From Siphonodentalium dalli (taxonomy: Eukaryota; Mollusca; Scaphopoda; Gadilida; Siphonodentaliidae), in contig CP136061.1 of assembly GCA_032622095.1 (NCBI GenBank), forward strand, positions 26,528,273-26,592,272: a stretch of DNA of 64,000 bases, read 5' to 3'. Under the pieces are notes generated by a model that did not search any database, had not been told where the DNA came from, and saw only the letters and a list, made by a program, of their open reading frames with translations. Made by a program: the position numbers and the translations under genes. The first letter of the stretch is position 1; every line of letters starts with the position of its first letter. Shown piece after piece: positions 1 through 16,479 of this stretch.

Positions 1-167
1 CATAACTTGGCCTATCACACTTGCTGCAGACCGGTCTGTGGTATAATTAAATAATTTATGGTATGTCACATTTAAAGTCCCACCACAAAGCTGTGTGCTG
101 TTGTGTTTCATTGACATGTCGGTCTCACACGCCTTGCTGTGATAAGCTCGCAATCCGCATGTTTTAT
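1..167 (-). CDS. PC-esterase-like gene A, 3' exon (cut by the window edge)
   Basis: On the minus strand this stretch is open in one frame and encodes DKTCGLRAY followed by a Cys-rich segment with MKHNSTQLCGGTLNV and a further 25 residues, running off the window. It matches, residue for residue at most positions, the start of the exon at 47515-48059, which carries the C-terminal half of an SGNH/GDSL-like PC-esterase domain. The 3' splice site reads cttattcttccag just upstream, and the first two bases AT complete a phase-1 codon. The exon at 32093-32479 ends in phase 1 on the same strand, so the two can be joined. The catalytic Asp-His block would lie outside the window. The frame is intact, so this is likely a real exon rather than a relic. 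Confidence 0.7.
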
Positions 168-180
168 CTGGAAGAATAAG

Positions 181-3100
181 AACGAAGAGGTATATACTCA
201 TTATGATCCCCCAAGGAGAGGTATATACTCATTATGACCCCCCAAGGAGAGGTATATACTCATTATGATCCCCCAATAAGAACGGAGAGGTATATACTCA
301 TTATGATCCCCCAAGGAGAGGTATATAATCATTATGATCTCCCAAGGAGAGGTATATACTCATTATGATCCCCCAAGGAGAGGTATATACTCATTATGAT
401 CCCCCAAGGAGAGGTATATACTTATTATGATCCCACAACAAGAACGGAGAGGTATATACTCATTATGATCTCCCAATAAGAACGGAGAGGTATATACTCA
501 TTATGATCCCCAAGGAGAGGTATATACTCATTATGATCCCACAACAAGAACGGAGAGTTATATACTCATTATGATCCCCCAAGGAGAGGTATATACTCAT
601 TATGATCCCCCAAGGAGAGGTATATACTCATTATGATCCCACAATAAGAACGGAGAGGTATATACTCATTATGATCCCCCAAGGAGAGGTATATACTCAT
701 TATGATCCCCCAAGGAGAGGTATATACTCATTATGATCCCCAAGGAGAGGTATATACTCATTATGATCCCACAAGGAGAGGTATATACTCATTATGATCT
801 CCCAATAAGAACGGAGAGGTATATACTCATTATGATACCCCAAGGAGAGGTATATACTCATTATGATCCACCAAGCAGAGGTATATACTCATTATGACCC
901 CCAAGGAGAGGTTTATACTCATTATGATCCCCCAATAAGAACGGAGAGGTATATACTCATTATGATCCCCCAAGGAGAGGTATATACTCATTATGACCGC
1001 CCAAGGAGAGGTATATACTCATTATGATCCCCCAAGGAGAGGTATATACTCATTATGATCCCACAAGGAGAGGTATATACTCATTATGATCCCCCGAGGA
1101 GAGGTATATACTCATTACGATCACCCAAGGAGAGGTATATACTCATTATGATCCCCCAATGAGAGGTATATACTCATTATGATCCCCCAAGGAGAGGTAT
1201 ATACTCATTATGATCCCCCAATGAGAGGTATATACTCATTATGATCCCCCAAGGAGAGGTATATACTCATTATGATCCCCCAATAAGAACGGAGAGGTAT
1301 ATACTCATTATGATCCCCCAATAAGAACGGAGAGGTATATACTCATTATGATCCCCCAATGAGAGGTATATACTCATTATGATCCCACAAGGAGAGGTAT
1401 ATACTCATTATGCTCCCCCAAGGAGAGGTAAATACTCATTATGATCCCCCAAGGAGAGGTATATACTCATTATGATCCCCCAAGGAGAGGTATATACTCA
1501 TTATGATCCCACAAGGAGAGGTATACACTCATTATGCTCCCCCAAGGAGAGGTAAATACTCATTATGATCCCCCAAGGAGAGGTATATACTCATTATGAT
1601 CCCCAAGGAGAGGTATATACTCATTATGATCCCCCAATGAGAGGTATATACTCATTATGATCCCTCAAGGAGAGGTATATACTCATTATGATCCCCCAAT
1701 AAGAACGGAGAGGTATATACTCATTATGATCCCCCAATGAGAGGTATATACTCATTATGATCCCCCAAGGAGAGGTATATACTCATTATGATCCCACAAG
1801 GAGAGGTATATACTCATTATGATCCCCCAAGGAGAGGTATATACTCATTATGATCCCCCAATAAGAACGGAGAGGTATATACTCATTATGATCCCCCAAG
1901 GAGAGGTATATACTCATTATGATCCCCCAAGTAGAGGTATATACTCATTATGATCCCCCAAGAAGAGGTATATACTCATTATGATATCCCAATGAGAGGT
2001 ATATACTCATTATGATCCCACAATGAGAGGTATATACTCATTATGATCCCCCAAGGAGAGGTATATACTCATTATGATCCCACAATGAGAGGAATATACT
2101 CATTATGATCCCCCAAGGAGAGGCATATACTCATTATGATCCCACAAGGAGAGGTATATACTCATTATGATCCCACAACGAGAGGTATATACTCATTATG
2201 ATCCAACAAGGAGAGGTATATACTCATTATGATCCCACAAGGAGAGGTATATACTCATTATGATCCCCCAATGAGAGGTATATACTCATTATGATCCCAC
2301 AAGGAGAGGTATATACTTATTATGATCCCCCAAGGAGAGGTATATACTCATTATGATCCCACAAGGAGAGGTATATACTCATTATGATCCCACAAGGAGA
2401 GGTATATACTCATTATGATCCCACAAGGAGAGGTATATACTCATTATGATCCCACAAGGAGAGGTATATACTCATTATGATCCCCCAAGGAGAGGTATAT
2501 ACTCATTATGATCCCCCAAGGAGAGGTATATACTCATTATGATCCCACAAGGAGAGGTATATACTCATTATGACCCCACAAGGAGAGGTATATACTCATT
2601 ATGATCCCCCAATGAGAGGTATATACTCATTATGATCCCACAAGGAGAGGTATATACTCATTATGATCCCCCAAGGAGAGGTATATACTCATTATGATCC
2701 CCCAATGAGAGGTATATACTCATTATGATCCCACAATGAGAGGTATATACTCATTATGATCCCCCAAGGAGAGGTATATACTCATTATGATCCCACAAGG
2801 AGAGGTATATACTCATTATGATCCCACAAGGAGAGGTATATACTCATTATGATCCCACAATGAGAGGTATATACTCATTATGATCCCACAAGGAGAGGTA
2901 TATACTCATTATGATCCCCCAAGGAGAGGTATATACTCATTATGATCCCCCAAGGAGAGGTATATACTCATTATGATCCCCCAAGGAGAGGTATATACTC
3001 ATTATGATCCCACAAGGAGAGGTATATACTCATTATGATCCCCCAAGGAGAGGTATATACTCATTATGATCCCCCAAGGAGAGGTATATACTCATTATGA

Positions 3101-6100
3101 TCCCCCAAGGAGAGGTATATACTCATTATGATCCCCCAAGGAGAGGTATATACTCATTATGATCCCCCAAGGAGAGGTAAATACTCATTATGATCCCCAA
3201 TAAGAACGGAGAGGTATATACTCATCATGATCCCACAAGGAGAGGTATATACTCATTATGATCCCCCAAGGAGAGGTATATACTCATTATGATCCCCCAA
3301 TTAGAGGTATATAATCATTATGATCCCCCAAGGAGAGGTATATACTCATTATGATCCCCCAAGGAGAGGTATATACTCATTATGATCCCACAAGGAGAGG
3401 TATATACTCATTATGATCCCCCAAGGAGAGGTATATACTCATTATGATCCCACAGGGAGAGGTATATACTCATTATGATCCCACAAGGAGAGGTATATAC
3501 TCATTATGATCCCACAAGGAGAGGTATATACTCATTATGATCCCACAAGGAGAGGTATATACTCATTATGATCCCCCAAGGAGAGGTATATACTCATTAT
3601 GATCCCCCAAGGAGATGTATATACTCATTGTGATCCCCCAATAAGAACGGAGAGGTATATACTCATTATGATCCCCAAAGGAGAGGTATATACTCATTAT
3701 GATCCCCCAATAAGAACGGAGAGGTATATACTCATTATGATCCCCCAAGGAGAGGTATATAATCATTATGATCTCCCAAGGAGAGGTATATACTCATTAT
3801 GATCCCCCAAGGAGAGGTATATACTCATTATGATCCCCCAAGGAGAGGTATATACTCATTATGATCCCCCAATAAGAACGGAGAGGTATATACTCATTAT
3901 GATCACCAATAAGAACGGAGAGGTATATACTCATTATGATCCCACAAGGAGAGGTATATACTCATTATGATCCCCCAAGGAGAGGTATATACACATTATG
4001 ATCCCCAATAAGAACGGAGAGGTATATACTCATTATGATCCCCCAATAAGAACGGAGAGGTATATACACATTATGATCCCCAATAAGAACGGAGAGGTAT
4101 ATACTCATTATGATCCCCCAAGGAGAGGTATATACTCATTATGATCCACCAATAAGAATGGAGAGGTATATACTCATTATGATCCCCCAAGGAGAGGTAT
4201 ATACACATTATGATCCCCCTATAAGAACGGAGAGGTATATACACATTATGATCCCCAATAAGAACGGAGAGGTATATACTCATTATGATCCCCTAATAAG
4301 AACGGAGAGGGATATACTCATTATGATCCCCCAATAAGAACGGAGAGGTATATACTCATTATGATCCCCCAATAAGAACGCAGAGGAGGTATATACTCAT
4401 TATGATCCCCCAAGGAGAGGTTATACTCATTATGATCCCCCAAGGAGAGGTTATACTCATTATGATCCCCCAAGGAGAGGTATATACTCATTATGATCCC
4501 CCAAGGAGAGGTATATACTCATTATGATTCCCCATTGAGAGGTATATACTCATTATGATCCCCCAAGGAGAGGTATATACTCATTATGATCCCCCAAGGA
4601 GAGGTATATACTCATTATGATCCCCCAATAAGAACGGAGAGGTATATACTCATTATGATCCCCCAAGGAGAGGTATATACTCACTATGATCCCCAAGGAG
4701 AGGTATATACTCATTATGATCCCCCAATGAGAGGTATATACTCATTATGATCCCCCAATAAGAACGGAGAGGTATATACTCATTATGATCCCCCAATAAG
4801 AACGGAGAGGTATATACTCATTATGATCCTCCAAGGAGAGGTATATACTCATTATGATCCCCCAATGAGAGGTATATACTCATTATGATCCCCCAAGGAG
4901 AGGTATATACTCATTATGATCCCCCAAGGAGAGGTATATACTCATTATGATCCCCCAATAAGAACGGAGAGGTCTATACTCATTATGATCCCCAAGGAGA
5001 GGTATATACTCATTATGATCCCACAAGGAGAGGTATATACTCATTATGATCCTCAAGGAGAGGTATATACTCATTATGATCCCCAATGAGAGGTATATAC
5101 TCATTATGATCCCCCAAGGAGAGGTATATACTCATTATGATCCCACAAGGAGAGGTATATACTCATTATGACCCCCAAGGAGAGGTATATACTCATTATG
5201 ATCCCCCAAGGAGAGGTATATACTCATTATGATCCCCCAAGGAGAGGTATATACTCATTATGATCCCACAAGGAGAGGTATATACTCATTATGACCCCAC
5301 AAGGAGAGGTATATACTCATTATGATCCCCCAATGAGAGGTATATACTCATTATGATCCCACAAGGAGAGGTATATACTCATTATGATCCCCCAAGGAGA
5401 GGTATATACTCATTATGATCCCCCAATGAGAGGTATATACTCATTATGATCCCACAATGAGAGGTATATACTCATTATGATCCCCCAAGGAGAGGTATAT
5501 GCTCATTATGATCCCACAAGGAGAGGTATATACTCATTATGATCCCACAAGGAGAGGTATATACTCATTATGATCCCCCAATGAGAGGTATATACTCATT
5601 ATGATCCCCCAAGGAGAGGTATATACTCATTATGATCCCACAAGGAGAGGTATATACTCATTATGATCCCCCAAGTAGAGGTATATACTCATTATGATCC
5701 CCCAAGTAGAGGTATATACTCATTATGATCCCACAAGGAGAGGTATATACTCATTATGATCCCACAAGGAGAGGTATATACTCATTATGATCCCACAAGG
5801 AGAGGTATATACTCATTATGATCCCACAAGGAGAGGTATATACTCATTATGATCCCACAATGAGAGGTATATACTCATTATGATCCCACAAGGAGAGGTA
5901 TATACTCATAATGATCCCCCAATGAGAGGTATATAGTCATTATGATCACACAAGGAGAGGTATATACTCATTATGATCCCCCAATGAGAGGTATATACTC
6001 ATTATGATCCCCAAAGGAGAGGTATATACTCATTATGATCCCCCAAGGAGAGGTATATACTCATTATGATCCCCCAAGGAGAGGTATATACTCATTATGA

Positions 6101-9100
6101 TCCCACAAGTAGAGGTATATACTCATTATGATCCCACAAGGAGAGGTATATACTCATTATGATCCCCCAAGGAGAGGTATATACTCATTATGATCCCCCA
6201 AGGAGAGGTATATACTCATTATGACCCCCAAGGAGAGGTATATACTCATTATGATCCCACAAGGAGAGGTATATACTCATTATGATCCCCCAAGTAGAGG
6301 TATATACTCATTATGATCCCCCAAGTAGAGGTATATACTCATTATGATCCCACAAGGAGAGGTATATACTCATTATGATCCCCCAAGGAGAGGTATATAC
6401 TCATTATGATCCCACAAGGAGAGGTATATACTCATTATGATCCCACAAGGAGAGGTATATACTCATTATGATCCCCCAAGTAGAGGTATATACTCATTAT
6501 GATCCCCCAAGGAGAGGTATATACTCATTATGATCCCCCAAGGAGAGGTATATACTCATTATGATCCCCAAAGGAGAGGTATATACTCACTATGATCCCC
6601 CAAGGAGAGGTATATACTCATTATGATCCCACAAGGAGAGGTATATACTCACTATGATCCCCAAAGGAGAGGTATATACTCATTATGATCCCCCAAGGAG
6701 AGGTAAATACTCATTATGATCCCCCAAGGAGAGGTGCATACTCATTATGATCCCACAAGGAGAGGTTTATACTCATTATGATCCCACAAGGAGAGGTATA
6801 TACTCATTATGATCCCCCAATAAGAACGGAGAGGTATATACTCATTATGATCCCCCAAGGAGAGGTATATACTCAGTATGATCCCCCAAGGAGAGGTATA
6901 TACTCATTATGATCCCACAAGGAGAGGTTTATACTCATTATGATCCCACAAGGAGAGGTATATACTCATTATGATCCCCCAAGGAGAGGTGTATACTCAT
7001 TATGATCCCCCAAGGAGAGGTATATACTCATTATGATCCCCCGAGGAGAGGTATATACTCATTATGATCCCCCAAGGAGAGGTATATACTCATTATGATC
7101 CCCCAAGGAGAGGTATATACTCATTATGATCCCCCAAGGAGAGGTATATACTCATTATGATCCCCCAAGGAGAGGTATATACTCATTATGATCCCCCAAG
7201 GAGAGGTATATACTCATTATGATCCCCCAAGGAGAGGTATATACTCATTATGATCCCCCAAGGAGAGGTATATACTCATTATGATCCCCCAATAAGAACG
7301 GAGAGGTATATACTCATTATTATCCCACAAGGAGAGGTATATACTCACTATGATCTCCCAAGGAGAGGTATATACTCATTATGATCCCACAAGGAGAGGT
7401 ATATACTCATTATGATCCCTCAAGGAGAGGTATATACTCATTATGATCCCCCAATAAGAACGGAGAGGTATATACTCATTATGATCCCCCAATGAGATGT
7501 ATATACTCATTATGATCCCCCAATGAGAGGTATATACTCATTGTGATCCCCCAAGGAGAGGTATATACTCATTATGATCCCCCAATGAGAGGTATATACT
7601 CATTATGATCCCACAAGGAGAGGTATATACTCATTATGATCCCACAAGGAGAGGTATATACTCATTATGATCCCCAATGAGAGGTATATACTCATTATGA
7701 TCCCCCAAGGAGAGGTATATACTCATTATGATCCCACAATGAGAGGTATATACTCATTGTGATCCCCCAAGGAGATGTATATACTCATTATGATCCCCCA
7801 ATGAGAGGTATATACTCATTGTGATCCCCAAGGAGATGTATATACTCATTATGATCCCCCAATGAGAGGTATATACTCATTGTGATCCCCCAAGGAGAGG
7901 TATATACTCATTATGATCCCCCAATAAGAACGGAGAGGTATATACTCATTATGATCCCCCAAGGAGATGTATATACTCATTATGATCCCCCAATGAGAGG
8001 TATATACTCATTGTGATCCCCCAAGGAGAGGTATATACTCATTATGATCCCCCAATGAGAGGTATATACTCATTATGATCCCACAAGGAGAGGTATATAC
8101 TCATTATGATCCCACAAGGAGAGGTATATACTCATTATGATCCCCAATGAGAGGTATATACTCATTATGATCCCCCAAGGAGAGGTATATACTCATTATG
8201 ATCCCACAATGAGAGGTATATACTCATTGTGATCCCCCAATGAGAGGTATATACTCATTGTGATCCCCCAAGGAGATGTATATACTCATTATGATCCCCC
8301 AATGAGAGGTATATACTCATTGTGATCCCCCAAGGAGATGTATATACTCATTATGATCCCCCAATGAGAGGTATATACTCATTATGATCCCCCAATGAGA
8401 GGTATATACTCATTGTGATCCCCCAAGGAGAGGTATATACTCATTATGATCCCCCAAGGAGAGGTATATACTCATTATGATCCCACAAGGAGAGGTATAT
8501 ACTCATTATGATCCCCCAATGAGAGGTATATACTCATTATGATCCCCCAATACGAACGGAGAGGTATATACTCATTATGATCCCCCAAGGAGAGGTATAT
8601 ACTCATTATGATCCCCCAAGGAGAGGTATATACTCATTATGATCCCCCAAGGAGAGGTATATACTCATTATGATCCCACAAGGAGAGGTATATACTCATT
8701 ATGATCCCCCAAGGAGAGGTATATACTCGTTATGATCCCACAAGGAGAGGTATATACTCATTATGATCCCCCAAGGAGAGGTATATACTCATTATGATCC
8801 CCCAGGGAGAGGTATATACTCATTATGATCCCCCAAGGAGAGGTATATACTCATTATGATCCACCAAGGAGAGGTATATACTCATTATGATCTCCCAAGG
8901 AGAGGTATATACTCATTATGATCCCCCAAGGAGAGCTATATACTCATTATGATCCCACAATAAGAACGGAGAGGTATATACTCATTATGATCCCCCAAGG
9001 AGAGGTGTATACTCATTATGATCCCACAAGGAGAGGTATATACTCATTATGATCCCCCAAGGAGAGGTATATACTCATTATGATCCCCCAAGGAGAGGTA

Positions 9101-9767
9101 TATACTCATTATGATCCCCCAAGGAGAGGTATATACTCATTATGATCCCCCAAGGAGAGGTATATACTCATTATGATCCCCCAAGGAGAGGTATATACTC
9201 ATTATGATCCCCCAAGGAGAGGTTTATACTCATTATGATCCCACAAGGAGAGGTATATACTCATTATGATCCCCAAGGAGAGGTATATACTCATTATGAA
9301 CCCACAAGGAGAGGTATATACTCATTATGATCCCCAGGGAGAGGTATATACTCATTAAGATCCCACAAGGAGAGGTATATACTCATTGTGATCCCCCAAG
9401 GAGAGGTATATACTCATTATGATCCCCCAAGAAGAGGTATATACTCATTACGATCCCCCAAGGAGAGGTATATACTCATTATGATCCCCCAATAAGAACG
9501 GAGAGGTATATACTCATTATGATCCCACAAGGAGAGGTATATACTCATTATGATCCCACAAGGAGAGGTATATACTCATTGTGATCCCCCAAGGAGAGGT
9601 ATATACTCATTGTGATCCCACAAGGAGAGGTATATACTCATTATGATCCCCCAAGGAGAGATATATACTCACTATGATCCCCCAATAAGAACGGAGAGGT
9701 ATATACTCATTATGATCCCCCAATAAGAACGGAGAGGTATATACTCATTATGATCCCCCAATAAACT
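181..9767. repeat. 9.6-kb satellite of 31-bp and 38-bp units
   Basis: An uninterrupted head-to-tail array of about 300 units. The core is gagaggtatatactcattat followed by gatccccc. The common unit is 31 bp (joint ccaaggagag, with variants acaaggag and caatgag). A longer 38-bp unit carries aataagaacggagag at the joint and is scattered through the array. Units are AT-rich with the 8-bp palindrome GTATATAC. The array starts in the intron immediately beside the 3' splice site of gene A and ends at aataaactttagaac. Short ORFs in it are by-products of the repeat. Confidence 0.98.
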
Positions 9768-11175
9768 TTAGAACAAACAGTATAACTGTATAATACAACA
9801 TAATCTAAATATGTATATAAATTTAATGACACATGACGGACAATATACATACAGTACGCAAAGAGTATGCGATAACAAACACACTGAACATCGAAGGGAA
9901 CCCACTAAGCCCACTGTGGATTACCGGGATTAAAGGTTCAGTGTGAACATGCGTGGTGCGGGTTTACACATGGTTCGGTGATATTAATGTGATCCATGGC
10001 CTGTCGCTGTGATCCATGGCCATTACGCGCGCCGTGTGTATACTGTCCTTGAGATTCTAGATAGCTGTGGGCGCTGACTTTAACATGTGTGTTTTATTTA
10101 TAGAATGGGAAATTTTGTGATGATTAAAAGTCGAACTGCGTCCGGTAAAAGGTATAGTTGGGAGTTTCAATTTCGTTTATTGTGGTTAATTAACGTTACG
10201 TCAATAATGTTGATTTGTGGTTTGTGTCAATTACAAATAAAAGAAATGAAAAAAGATAATTTGTATGTCTTATATTTCAACTTTTATAGACTTTTTTCGT
10301 TCTCCAGCCCACTGGGGGTTGTGGTCGGAGACGGCGGAGTCGGCCGCCGGTTCGTTAATTAGGTGCTGATTGTTATTGTTATTTTAACGGAATTCTGAGT
10401 TGGTCATTCGCGAAACCAATATATTTATATTCTATAATTACAATCATGTGTATATAATATATGATCGTGAGCGCGTTACCATTTCTGACTATGGTTTTCT
10501 TGTATATATTGAGATTTGGATAAAGCTGCCACCTGATACGTATCTGGAGATTATGCCTTCAAATGCACATCGACGGTCTGTCGTGGTTATTTGTACAGTA
10601 GTTGAATGATATTCATAAAACCATCACCATTGTGTTAGTATGTATGTTAAGATTGGCAACATGCCGGTATATCAGTTCTAAAATTATGAAAAAAGATCAG
10701 TTTCAAGCTGGGGTGTCACTTCCTCTTATTCGAGATCATTTGAAGCTGAATGCAGGTTGTACATGTATGTCAGTCTCCATGAGTGAAAATGAAAATGAAA
10801 ATCAGTAAGACCAGTTTTTGAGATATCATTGGTAGCTACACTGGGATCGTTGATCAGCTACACTGTTATAAAAATGCCCGTCAGTTTAACGGTGTCATAC
10901 CGCGCAACATCGCTGCCAACTTTGGACCATTAAACATACGGTCAGACTGTAGCATGGTCCACGGTACAAAACCACTAAAGTTACCGGCAGACTGTAACCA
11001 GTCAGTGTCAAACCATTATATTGTTTACGGTTCAACACCGTTTATTTAATATCAAGAATGTAACTAACATAGTTCAAACCAATGGTATTTTTCACGAGTC
11101 AACATGAATATTGTGCTCTTAATTTGCTAATTTACCGTAGAATTAGCCAAATTCCCATTGTAAGAATATGATTTG
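9768..11175. other. Intron sequence, no gene recognised
   Basis: The first 150 bases match the intron of paralogue B at 48090-48200 (shared aaactttagaa, cgcaaag/cgtaaag and cccactgtggat blocks), so this is original intron resuming after the satellite. From about 9930 the two diverge. The rest is AT-rich with small ORFs that show no domain. A 16-bp direct repeat with tgtgatccatggcc lies near 9990-10023. Confidence 0.6.
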
Positions 11176-11560
11176 CCGGTATGCATTACGATTCATATGT
11201 TTTAGAATGGTCGAAATTAGTATTATTCGACACTGAAAATACATCTTAGTTCTTCTATTACGATCATAGTTTTAATGAAACATACATCCTCAAATGTATA
11301 AAGTGATAGACAATACTTATAAAACTTTGCAGTTTGCAGAGGATCAAACTTGTTTTTTGCCTCATGCAATTTAATCCGGAAAAAGGCTGCGCACGCGTAA
11401 TGTGTTCACCTTGCACTAACTACTGTATAAATATGGCTGCAAATAAAAACCGACACTAGTAATAGCTGATAAGCCAACCCATCACTATTCAGTTATGAGT
11501 AATACTAATTTCTTCCATTCTAAAACATGAATCGGCATGCCCTGTTAAGACATAAAAGAA
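11176..11560. repeat. Degenerate foldback (inverted repeat) element
   Basis: The left arm around 11186-11245 (cattcatatg-like, gttttagaatgg, gaaattagtattatt) recurs in reverse complement around 11488-11545 (aatactaatttc, ccattctaaaac). The arms are roughly 60 bp, imperfect, and separated by about 240 bp of unrelated sequence. This is consistent with a small non-autonomous DNA element; no target duplication could be assigned. Confidence 0.45.
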
Positions 11561-11707
11561 CACATCTACAATTAATACTTCCATGTACATGTAATATTAA
11601 AACATCTTAATGGCATGATTTTTGGTAACATGCTAGGCGTGAAAATTATCAAGTTACTTGTAAACAATTTTTTGGTTTTAACAGGTTAATCTGTACATCA
11701 TGATAAC

Positions 11708-12033
11708 ACAGTACAATCAGAAGAAGTGGCATATTGGGGAGCGACTTTATTGCGATATTGAGCGCGCCTAATTGCGAAAAAGGCGTGATTATAATGCAAT
11801 ACCAACAATATGTCGTGCTTATTATTGCGATATTGAACGCAAAATATTGGGATACAAAGCGCGCTAAATTTCATAGAGACCCGATATTGTTATATTTATA
11901 TTAGATAAGTACTGCGCGTACAGTGTACATATAGTCTACATAAACGCTTATAAACGTTTCCAATTGCAATATTATTGTGATGTTGGGCGCGAAAATAGCG
12001 CGCTTAATTTACCACTTCTTTTGACTGGTACTG
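11708..12033. repeat. MITE-like element with inverted ends
   Basis: The ends acagtacaatcagaagaagtgg and, in reverse complement, acagtaccagtcaaaagaag form imperfect inverted repeats. Inside, a tattgcgatattgagcgc motif recurs several times. Length about 325 bp. The CAGTAC termini recall Tc1/mariner-type MITEs, but a flanking TA duplication is not clear on the left, so the family is not assigned. Confidence 0.4.
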
Positions 12034-13180
12034 TATATCAATAACAGCTAGTTGAGATTGAAACATTCAAGACAACAGCAGATCTCGTAATAACTGTGCG
12101 CGTTAACTTGGCGACACATTTTCGATAAAATTTGACAGCATGGTGCATCAAACTGTGTATACTGGTATCACGACACTTATTATCCATATCAGTGAGTCAG
12201 CCAAAGACATAAGAACATCCAACCAATAGTGCACTTCCGGTCCGTAAGTTATCGTAATAACTTGGTGATAACATGGCGAATAACGACAATGTCTCATATC
12301 GACAAGTTTGAATGAAATTGATGAACACGGGATGAATTGGTCCGTGTATTTGCAAAGTTGTACTTGTAAGTTGGAATTGTAGATATGTGATCATCCGTCA
12401 CTGTTTACGGTTTTGTTGTTGTTGGCATGCGGCTCTTCTGAATCACTCTTGTACATGTATGTGCTTTGAAACAATCAGAACACTGTCAACTGGATTGAAC
12501 AATTCAAGTTAAAAACAACATTCCAATAGCTGCTGCTGTATAGTTGATATTATTGTCACCAGTGTTTGACATCGAAGCTCTTGTTAATTGAACCTGTATC
12601 GTTTTGTGTCAGTAAATATGTCAGTGTTTTGATAGTCACAGCACTGTCAATTCAACACGAACAATGTGACGAATAAAGACAAGTCATATCCGACCGCTCG
12701 AAGAGGCAACGAAGAGGCAGCTCGAAAACAACCCAGTTGTCACAATTTAGTGGAAAATATCAATGATTAAGCCGGTTTTGCAGATTTAGAACTTGCCCGT
12801 TCACATAGGAACCGATGTCAGACAGTTTTACAATAGTGCACACCAATAGCAATTCGTGAATGATAAAGTCGGTTCACGAAAATAACGTAATTTAATTACA
12901 GACGCAAGATATGACGGAATGAATATGCCGGATCATCGCACCGAATACAAACAATTAACAATAAATATTAAATATAAGTAGAATCAGATTCAGTCATACT
13001 GCATGGAGTCACTATATATAATTTTGTCGCCGATAAATATATTGTTGAATTTTGACGGCACGAAGCGCACATTTTTAACTTTTACCATTTCCGGGGGGGG
13101 GGCATACAACAGTACACAGTACAGTAATTCACAGTACAACTGACATGGGACTGTCGGATTATGACGGTCCGACACTGTCA
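12034..13180. other. Unassigned intron sequence
   Basis: AT-rich sequence without recognisable domains, repeats or RNA genes. Short ORFs at 12197-12394 and 12990-13181 on the minus strand have no protein-like features. Confidence 0.5.
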
Positions 13181-13866
13181 AACGGACAGTATCTAACAGT
13201 GTATAACAGTATCTAACAGTGTATAACAGTATCTAACAGTGTATAACAGTATATAACAGTGTATAACAGTATCTAACAGTGTATAACAGTATCTAACAGT
13301 GTATAACAGTATCTAGTATCTAACAGTATCTAACAGTATCTAACAGTGTATAACAGTGTATAACAGTATCTAACAGTGTATAACAGTATATAACAGTGTA
13401 TAACAGTATCTAACAGTGTATAACAGTATCTAACAGTGTATAACAGTATCTAACAGTGTATAACAGTATCTAACAGTGTATACCAGTATCTAACAGTGTA
13501 TAACAGTATCTAACAGTGTATAACAGTATCTAACAGTGTATAACAGTATCTAACAGTGTATAACATTATCTAACAGTGTATAACAGTATATAACAGTATC
13601 TAACAGTGTATAACAGTGTATAACAGTGTATAACAGTATCTAACAGTGTATAACAGTGTATAACAGTATCTAACAGTGTATAACAGTGTATAACAGTGTA
13701 TAACAGTATCTAACAGTATATAACAGTGTATAACAGTATCTAACAGTGTATAACAGTATATAACAGTGTATAACAGTATCTAACAGTGTATAACAGTGTA
13801 TAACAGTATATAACAGTGTATAACAGTATCTAACAGTGTATAACAATATCTAACAGTGTATAACAG
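13181..13866. repeat. 20-bp satellite (taacagtatc / taacagtgta)
   Basis: Tandem array of two alternating 10-mers, taacagtatc and taacagtgta, with occasional taacagtata. About 68 ten-base units, very homogeneous. It ends abruptly at taacagactgtgc. Confidence 0.97.
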
Positions 13867-13929
13867 ACTGTGCTTTGCTATGGGCTTGCCGAGCGATTAT
13901 GGCGCATATATAAAGGTTCTAATAGGTTA

Positions 13930-15760
<1,831 letters not shown>

Positions 15761-15892
15761 TATCTCCCGGCGTTGGGATTGTCGTAGCTTTTTGGACTAT
15801 TATATCCCGACGTGAGGATTGAGTAGTTAGCTTCTTTTATAGCATTAGACACGAAACGTTGTTGTCGTCTTGTCCATATGATGGTGCCCAGT

Positions 15893-15894
<2 letters not shown>

Positions 15895-15934
<40 letters not shown>
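15895..15934. repeat. (TA)n microsatellite
   Basis: Run of TA dinucleotides between LINE relic B and LINE relic A. Confidence 0.95.
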
Positions 15935-15938
<4 letters not shown>

Positions 15939-16479
15939 ACAGGTATTGCTCTTGTATAAATAATTACAATCCATGCTTCTTGTTACTTATTGTAAATATT
16001 TAGCCCACAGTACCGTTTACTTAGTGTACATGTTTATCCAACGGTACACCTGTATACTTATTATTCATGTTTACCCCACAGTACCCATGTACTTATATTA
16101 CATGCTTATCCCACAGTACACCTCTACTTATTGTTCTCAATGATCGTTCCGAATTATTTCTTCAATGTTTGGACAATTGTTAACTGATTTCCACAACCGC
16201 AAGCAACGCTTGTGGCGGCAATGCATACTCTCACATATCATAATGTTGAACAAACAAGCCCTCTCTCATTGGTCATATATTGGTGTCTTCGCGAGACATA
16301 GACTTAATAACAAACAGCTGGATTCTGTCTGACAATGCAGTTAATTCATCGAATCATATGCCAGTAACACAAGCAAGATGACACTTCCGGACATTTCTAA
16401 TAATATTCAGCCAACACAAACAAAAATAGCTTACTTGTGAAACCGTATCGACACCATTTTGTATAAAAACACTTTGGAT

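Noticed and set aside
3566..5104. ORFs of 66-75 codons within the 31-bp satellite
   Set aside because: They exist only because the unit lacks stops in some joint combinations; the unit is not a multiple of three and frames change constantly.
181..9767. CRISPR-like array of short repeats
   Set aside because: There are no unique spacers; units are contiguous satellite monomers in animal DNA.
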